DNA of 9,721 nucleotides from CAYTZO01 sp964442525 (lineage in GTDB: Bacteria > Patescibacteriota > Microgenomatia > UBA10105 > UBA927). The notes under the pieces were generated by a model that saw nothing but the letters and a program-made list of their open reading frames with translations, had not been told where the DNA came from and did not search any database. Made by a program: the position numbers and the translations under genes. The DNA is taken from contig CAYTZO010000033.1 of the NCBI GenBank assembly GCA_964442525.1, positions 1 to 9,721 of the forward strand, in the 5' to 3' direction. Positions 5,355 through 9,721 of the stretch are shown here, in pieces; the first letter of the stretch is position 1; each line of letters opens with the position of its first letter.

Positions 5355-6519
5355 AGGCGTTTCTTTTGCGGCTGACGAAATTCCGCACGATTTCGCTTCC
5401 GTGGTTTGTGGGAGCGGCAGTTTTGGGAGTGATAGGTATTGCGGCATTTTTGACCAGCTTCTATATCGGCAACATCAATACGCAGCAAGGCGTACTGGCT
5501 CAACAATTTCAAACTATTTACGATGAACTCGCGGCGGTAAAAAATGAAGATCAGTATAAGAAAAATCAGGCACTCGAAGAGGAGATAACCAACATTGAAA
5601 ATATCTATACCCGCGCAGTGCACACCTATGAAACCCTCCTTGACCTAAAGACGCAGACGAAAGACACAACAAAATTCGATGCCCAGTTTGCTAAAAGCCT
5701 TTCTCTTCTTGCCTCACGCAACTGGTCAAGTGCCGCAGCAGAGCTTGTTTCCCTGGACGCAGGCTTAGCGCTTGCCCGCCAGGCATTTATTGCGGCGGCA
5801 GTAACACAAAATACTCCGGTAAGCACCAATGTTCCCGCTCCGGGAGCCTATACGAGACAGCTCGTTCCGCTTAATGGAACAAATTTTCTCGTCGATATTG
5901 TCGCAGGGGATCTTTCGCAGACAAAAGTTATTGTCGATACCGCAAGCGATCGCGACTGCGCCAACGATTGCCCCGTGTTGTCCCTTGCCGATTATATTAG
6001 CCGCAACGGCGCGTTTGCCGGAGTCAATGGGAGTTACTTTTGTCCGGCGGAATATCCAAGTTGCGCCGGAAAAACCAACTCCTTTGATACCCTCCTTATG
6101 AACAAAAATAAAGTCTACTTTAATTCAACTAATAATGTGTACAGCACCGTTCCCGTTGTCGTATTTTTAGGAAGCTCCGTCCGATTTATTGGACAATCGC
6201 TTGATTGGGGCAGAGACACGAGTCCGGATAGTTTGATTGCCAACCGACCCATGCTTGTGGCTGGGGGCAATATTGTTTTTACCGGTGAAGGGGAACCAAA
6301 AGAAGGAAACGCGGGAAACCGCTCGTTCGTTGCCAATAAAGGCAACACGGTCTATATCGGCGTTGTGCGAGGTGCCAGCGTCGCCCGGTCCGCACAGGTT
6401 TTACGCGCCTTGGGCATGGATAATGCAATAAACCTTGATGATGGCGGCTCGACTGCGCTCTGGTATGGTCTGCCTGCGCAGGCAGGTGGATATAAAGTGG
6501 GACCAGGGAGAAATTTGCC
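5351..6519 (+). CDS. Membrane-anchored phosphodiester glycosidase (NAGPA family), 3' end in gap
   Basis: 389 full codons are visible. One membrane helix (about 17-39), a short coiled-coil-like region (about 45-100) and a helical Ala-rich segment lead to a phosphodiester glycosidase domain (from about 175). Seen in the domain: GVNGSYF (224-230), ANRPMLVAGG (297-306), NRSFVA (323-328), YIGVVRG (335-341) and NLDDGGSTALWY (361-372), the family's closing signature. NAGPA relatives remove sugars linked through phosphodiesters, such as GlcNAc-1-phosphodiester caps, or act on wall glycans; the substrate here is unknown. Cysteines at 203/207 and 231/238 could form disulfides outside the cell. The frame reaches the gap at GPGRNLP, close to the usual end, so few residues are missing. 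The start overlaps the nuclease stop (ATGA), so the two are probably co-translated. Confidence 0.88.
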
Positions 6520-6619
6520 NNNNNNNNNNNNNNNNNNNNNNNNNNNNNNNNNNNNNNNNNNNNNNNNNNNNNNNNNNNNNNNNNNNNNNNNNNNNNNNNN
6601 NNNNNNNNNNNNNNNNNNN
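6520..6619. other. Assembly gap (100 N)
   Basis: Exactly 100 unknown bases, a nominal scaffold gap. It hides the last residues of the glycosidase and whatever precedes the ATG at 6621, including any promoter. Whether the downstream gene belongs to the nuclease-glycosidase operon cannot be judged. Confidence 0.98.
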
Positions 6620-6620
6620 T

Positions 6621-7517
6621 ATGGCCGATGACACTGCCCAAGAGAAACCTGTGCCTCTCAAGTACGAGGAAACGCCGCTTATCGAACCGATAAAGGAGTC
6701 ACCACTTCCCGTACCGGCGCCCGTTTCTGGACCACCAGCACCACTCCCCCAACCGCTGTTTCCGCAAGGAGCATCGGCACAAAAGAAAAAAGGGGGATTC
6801 TTTAAAAAATTTCTAATCGTTTTGTTCATCCTTTTTATTGTGGCTGCTGGAATCTATTTTTGGCCAACTATTCAATCGCTTGTAAAACCGCAAGGTGCGC
6901 CGGAGTCGACAACAACTGCCACGACCCCCACGCCGACGCCGGCTTCACCGACCGCCGGCTGGGTGACGTATCAAGTGCTGGGCAGTGCCACCAAACAGCC
7001 AATTCCCGGCACGAGCTTCAAGTTGCCTCCCGACGTTCCTGCTCCCATTTGCGACAGCGCAAGTTGCATTTCGCAGGGGACGTATCTGCCGGGCGGAACG
7101 CGATTTACCGTAGCTGCGCGGGGCACCGGACAGAGCTTAAATTATATCCGCGGCGCAATTATTACCGATGCCGCCGGCCGGCCGTTTGTCACGAGTATCG
7201 CGACCGTTTCGGGAGTGCCGGCGTATGCTTTTTCTGGAGCGTTCCCGGGATCAACGGTCGGCGGCTATAGTTTCTCGCAGATGCGGGGGGTCATGATTGA
7301 ACTGTCGGCCACAACTGCACTTGAGGTCAATCACTTCACACCGAGCGGGGCCGCGACTGATTTTACTGCAGATGACAAATTGTTTGACCTTATCCTTACC
7401 ACATTCACATTCCCGGCAAGCGCCATTCCGACGCTAACTCCAACCGCGATTCCGACTCCAACACCGGTTCCAGTAGCAACAACGTCCGCAGCTCCGGCAA
7501 CTTCATCAGGATATTAG
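6621..7517 (+). CDS. Single-pass Pro/Thr-rich surface protein of unknown function
   Basis: 298 residues if it starts at ATG 6621, the second base after the gap; an upstream start inside the gap cannot be excluded. Order: a proline-rich N-terminus (about 19-50, with PLPVPAPVSGPPAPLPQP), a basic cluster QKKKGGFFKK (54-63), one membrane helix (64-81), a Thr/Pro linker (96-112), a folded region (about 113-264) and a second Pro/Thr tail (265-298). By the positive-inside rule the N-terminus is cytoplasmic and the rest outside. The folded region begins TYQVLGSATKQ, has CDSASC (144-149, possible disulfide) and ends KLFDLILTTFTF, recalling the PsbP-like domains frequent in patescibacterial surface proteins; that link is a weak inference. 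There is no sorting signal or lipobox. It meets valS tail to tail with a 4-nt overlap. Confidence 0.75.
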   Translation: MADDTAQEKPVPLKYEETPLIEPIKESPLPVPAPVSGPPAPLPQPLFPQGASAQKKKGGFFKKFLIVLFILFIVAAGIYFWPTIQSLVKPQGAPESTTTATTPTPTPASPTAGWVTYQVLGSATKQPIPGTSFKLPPDVPAPICDSASCISQGTYLPGGTRFTVAARGTGQSLNYIRGAIITDAAGRPFVTSIATVSGVPAYAFSGAFPGSTVGGYSFSQMRGVMIELSATTALEVNHFTPSGAATDFTADDKLFDLILTTFTFPASAIPTLTPTAIPTPTPVPVATTSAAPATSSGY

Positions 7518-9718
7518 ATAGGCCAAGAAGAAATAATCAATGGCATTTTTTCTGTGTGGGGGAACAGACTCCAAATTTTTTCCGTCACAAAGGGCATGAA
7601 GGGATGAAGAAGTTTGAGATAGGTGATAAGTCCTTCCTCTAAAACCGATTTGGAGATTTTTCCCTGTTTCGCATCTTCAATTGCTTTATCACAGAACCAA
7701 TGCCAAAAACTTTCATAGAGAAGTTCTGCGGCGCTGTTGAAACGATATTTTTCAATTGCGCCTGTTACGTTTTTTGTAATCTCCCTGATTTTTTTCTTGA
7801 AAGCAGCGTCGTCTGATCCCTTCGCGTCTGAGGAAAACATCGTGATAAATCGGCTCGCGTTCCAGATTTTATTTGCAAAATTGCGCATGCCGCGGATTTT
7901 GTCTTCGGAGATAGCAATATCGCTTCCCGGTCCCGCGCCAAAGACGAGGGTAAAACGAAGCGCATCGGCACTGTATTTTTCGACCATGTCAATCGGGTTC
8001 ATGACGTTGCCGCGGCTTTTGCTCATTTTCTGTCCTTTCGCGTCCACGACCCGGCTGTGGAGGTGAATAACCTCAAAGGGCACTTTGCCCGTCCGATAGA
8101 GCCCCATCATCATCATGCGGGCGACCCAGAAGAAGAGAATATCCCACATCGTGTCAAGGACGCTCGTTGGGTAAAAATACTTAAAGTCTGCGCTGTCAGG
8201 GAACCCAAGTGTGGTAATCGGCCATTGGCTCGAAAGAAACCACGTGTCGAAGGTATCGGTTTCCTGGATCCATTTCCCTCCAGGAGGCGGTGTTTCTCCC
8301 ACGTAAATTTGGGAAATATCTTTGGGCACCATCACTCGCTGAATGCCGTTTATAATTTCTTCAAGCGAAGAAAACTCAGCTATCATTCCTTGTTGAAATT
8401 TTTTATTTTTATCCAGGAACGATACCCAGATGCGATGCTCGTTTCCGTCTACTTTGTACCAAGCGGGAATTCTCGGTCCCCAGACGATTTGGCGGCTAAT
8501 GTTCCAATCGAGAATATTGGTAAGCCAGTCAAAATACATTTTTTCAAAACGCTTGAGCGGAAAAATCTTTGTTTTTCCTTTTTTTACTGCCTCCATAGCT
8601 GGTGCAGCGAGCGGCTTTGTTTTGATGTACCACTGGGGGAGGGGAAGAGGTTCGATTACCGTGCCGCACTTATAACACGTTGCCACAGAATGCGTATAGT
8701 TGGTATCGATGTGATCGATGAGTCCCCTTGCGCTCAGATCAGCAACTACTTTTTCTCGTGCAGCTTTCACCTTGAGTCCTGCATACGGACCGGTTTCTTT
8801 CGTGAGTCGTCCGTTAAAGCCGATAATTTGTTTGGAGGGAAGATTATGGCGCTTGGCTATTTCAAAATCAGTAAAATCATGTGCCGGGGTGACTTTGGCC
8901 ACGCCCGTACCGAACTTGGGGTCGATCGCGCTATCGGCGACGACTTGAATCGTAAATTTACCCAGTAACCCCAATACCTCGATTTCTTTTCCAATCCATT
9001 TCGCATATCGTTTGTCTTTGGGGTTCACGGCAACAGCGGTGTCGCCGAACTTTGTTTCCGGCCGGACCGTGGCGAGGACAAACGGTCCGTATTTCATGAA
9101 GTAGAGAGGATCGTTTTGTTCCACATGTTTAATTTCGAGATCTGAGTAACTCGTGCCGCATTTCGTGCAGTAATTAACCAGCCGGTCGTCGCGGTAGACG
9201 AGACCGTCGTTGTAGAGTTTGTAGAACGTGTCAAAAACGATTTTGAGAATACCTGGCTCGAGTGAATAGTGGTACCGGCTCCAGTCAAGGGAAAAGCCGA
9301 GTCGTTTCATCTGATCACGATTGATATTTTTGTTTTGTTCGACAAAGTCGGCGATCATCTGGTAGAGCGTTTGCCGATCGAAATCAAACCGGCTTTTGCC
9401 TTCCTTGGCGAGTTTTTTTTCAAAAACGAACTGGGTTTCGATTCCTGCATGGTCCCCGCCGGGAAGCCACAGCGTTGGGTCACCCTTCATGCGGTGGTAG
9501 CGGATGAGGATGTCTTGGATGACGAACATCGCGTGCCCCATATGCATGGGATCGTTGGCGTTGGGAAGGGGGAGGAGGATGGAAAACGGTTTTTTCTTTT
9601 TATCTATTTTTGGCGCAAAATACCCACTTGGTCCGCCGTAGCCAAGCGAAGGCGACCCCTGTTCCCACATTTGGTAGATTTTTTCTTCAACTGACTTGGG
9701 GTTGTACGCTTTGTCCAT
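7514..9718 (-). CDS. valS: Valyl-tRNA synthetase, short form lacking the C-terminal arm
   Basis: 734 residues, against about 880-950 in most bacteria. Class Ia signatures: HMGH (59-62) as the HIGH motif; WLPGGDHAGIETQ (84-96); an editing (CP1) domain with VRPETKFGDTAVAVNP (218-233) and KVTPAHDFTDFEIAKRHNL (275-293); DWNISRQ (404-410), where most have DWCISRQ; ETDTFDTWF; and KMSKS (564-568). Cys184/187 and Cys348/351 match the first zinc knuckle; the second cysteine set expected after IPAWY is absent. The chain stops at the end of the anticodon-binding helices (LIISSWPI), so the coiled-coil tRNA arm is missing. The enzyme charges tRNA-Val and edits Thr-tRNA-Val. The proline triplet before the HIGH motif reads PLP (50-52). 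ATG at 9718 is three bases from the window edge, so promoter and upstream starts are not visible. Confidence 0.95.
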   Translation of the reverse strand: MDKAYNPKSVEEKIYQMWEQGSPSLGYGGPSGYFAPKIDKKKKPFSILLPLPNANDPMHMGHAMFVIQDILIRYHRMKGDPTLWLPGGDHAGIETQFVFEKKLAKEGKSRFDFDRQTLYQMIADFVEQNKNINRDQMKRLGFSLDWSRYHYSLEPGILKIVFDTFYKLYNDGLVYRDDRLVNYCTKCGTSYSDLEIKHVEQNDPLYFMKYGPFVLATVRPETKFGDTAVAVNPKDKRYAKWIGKEIEVLGLLGKFTIQVVADSAIDPKFGTGVAKVTPAHDFTDFEIAKRHNLPSKQIIGFNGRLTKETGPYAGLKVKAAREKVVADLSARGLIDHIDTNYTHSVATCYKCGTVIEPLPLPQWYIKTKPLAAPAMEAVKKGKTKIFPLKRFEKMYFDWLTNILDWNISRQIVWGPRIPAWYKVDGNEHRIWVSFLDKNKKFQQGMIAEFSSLEEIINGIQRVMVPKDISQIYVGETPPPGGKWIQETDTFDTWFLSSQWPITTLGFPDSADFKYFYPTSVLDTMWDILFFWVARMMMMGLYRTGKVPFEVIHLHSRVVDAKGQKMSKSRGNVMNPIDMVEKYSADALRFTLVFGAGPGSDIAISEDKIRGMRNFANKIWNASRFITMFSSDAKGSDDAAFKKKIREITKNVTGAIEKYRFNSAAELLYESFWHWFCDKAIEDAKQGKISKSVLEEGLITYLKLLHPFMPFVTEKIWSLFPHTEKMPLIISSWPI

Positions 9719-9721
9719 GAA

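Noticed and set aside
6900..6950. Thr/Pro-rich codon repeats as a tandem repeat array
   Set aside because: The repetition is low-complexity linker coding with mixed codons and no exact DNA repeat unit; the same applies to 7430-7500.
6435..7517. Open frame running through the second N block
   Set aside because: Its first part overlaps the glycosidase in a different frame. The real gene is supported only from ATG 6621.
8057..8968. 303-codon open frame on the plus strand opposite valS
   Set aside because: valS carries all expected motifs across this region; the plus-strand translation shows no recognisable domain and is a shadow of valS codon use.
1..9721. tRNA, rRNA, CRISPR array, insertion sequence or riboswitch
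   Set aside because: No cloverleaf, spaced direct repeats, transposase motifs or known leader structure was recognised on either strand; intergenic spaces are all under 90 nt outside the gaps.

Overview
The window looks like a scaffold piece from a Candidate Phyla Radiation (Patescibacteria) genome, most likely the Microgenomates side. This is an inference from gene content: a DUF5652-type small membrane protein, a short valyl-tRNA synthetase without the C-terminal arm, an EpmA-type lysyl ligase, tight packing, almost no Shine-Dalgarno sequences, and several start codons only 6-8 nt downstream of a -10 box. TGA works as a stop, so this is genetic code 11 and not the Gracilibacteria code. Two runs of exactly 100 N (1452-1551 and 6520-6619) are scaffold gaps and each interrupts genes.

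Layout, left to right. Positions 1-594 hold the 3' part of an FNR-type flavin oxidoreductase. A membrane-anchored SurA-N-like chaperone protein (637-1263) follows, then a DUF5652-like membrane protein cut by the first gap. After that gap comes epmA (1552-2534), missing only its N-terminus. A HicB-HicA toxin-antitoxin pair (2562-3043) and an orphan PEP-utilising mobile-domain protein (3065-4108) separate epmA from efp (4194-4760), which encodes elongation factor P. Next come three surface-directed proteins: a membrane-anchored staphylococcal-type nuclease (4779-5354), an overlapping NAGPA-type phosphodiester glycosidase (5351 into the second gap) and a Pro/Thr-rich single-pass protein (6621-7517). 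valS occupies 7514-9718 on the minus strand and meets the last plus-strand gene tail to tail with a 4-bp overlap.

Three genes form a coherent theme of translation through proline stretches. EF-P carries Lys34 in the PGKG loop, the residue that EpmA modifies; epmA lies 1.7 kb upstream. ValS is the enzyme whose active-site proline triplet is regarded as the universal reason for EF-P. Here that triplet reads Pro-Leu-Pro (residues 50-52), while a different Pro-Pro-Pro lies at 477-479. This is the observation most worth following up.

A second theme is promoter architecture. Extended -10 boxes (TGnTAnnnT) end 6 or 8 nt before the start codons at 637, 2562, 3065 and 4779, so the mRNAs should be leaderless or nearly so. 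efp differs: it has a short leader containing a GC hairpin followed by six T. The nuclease, glycosidase and Pro/Thr-rich protein each have one N-terminal membrane helix and a predicted outside domain, suggesting a cell-surface scavenging or interaction function.
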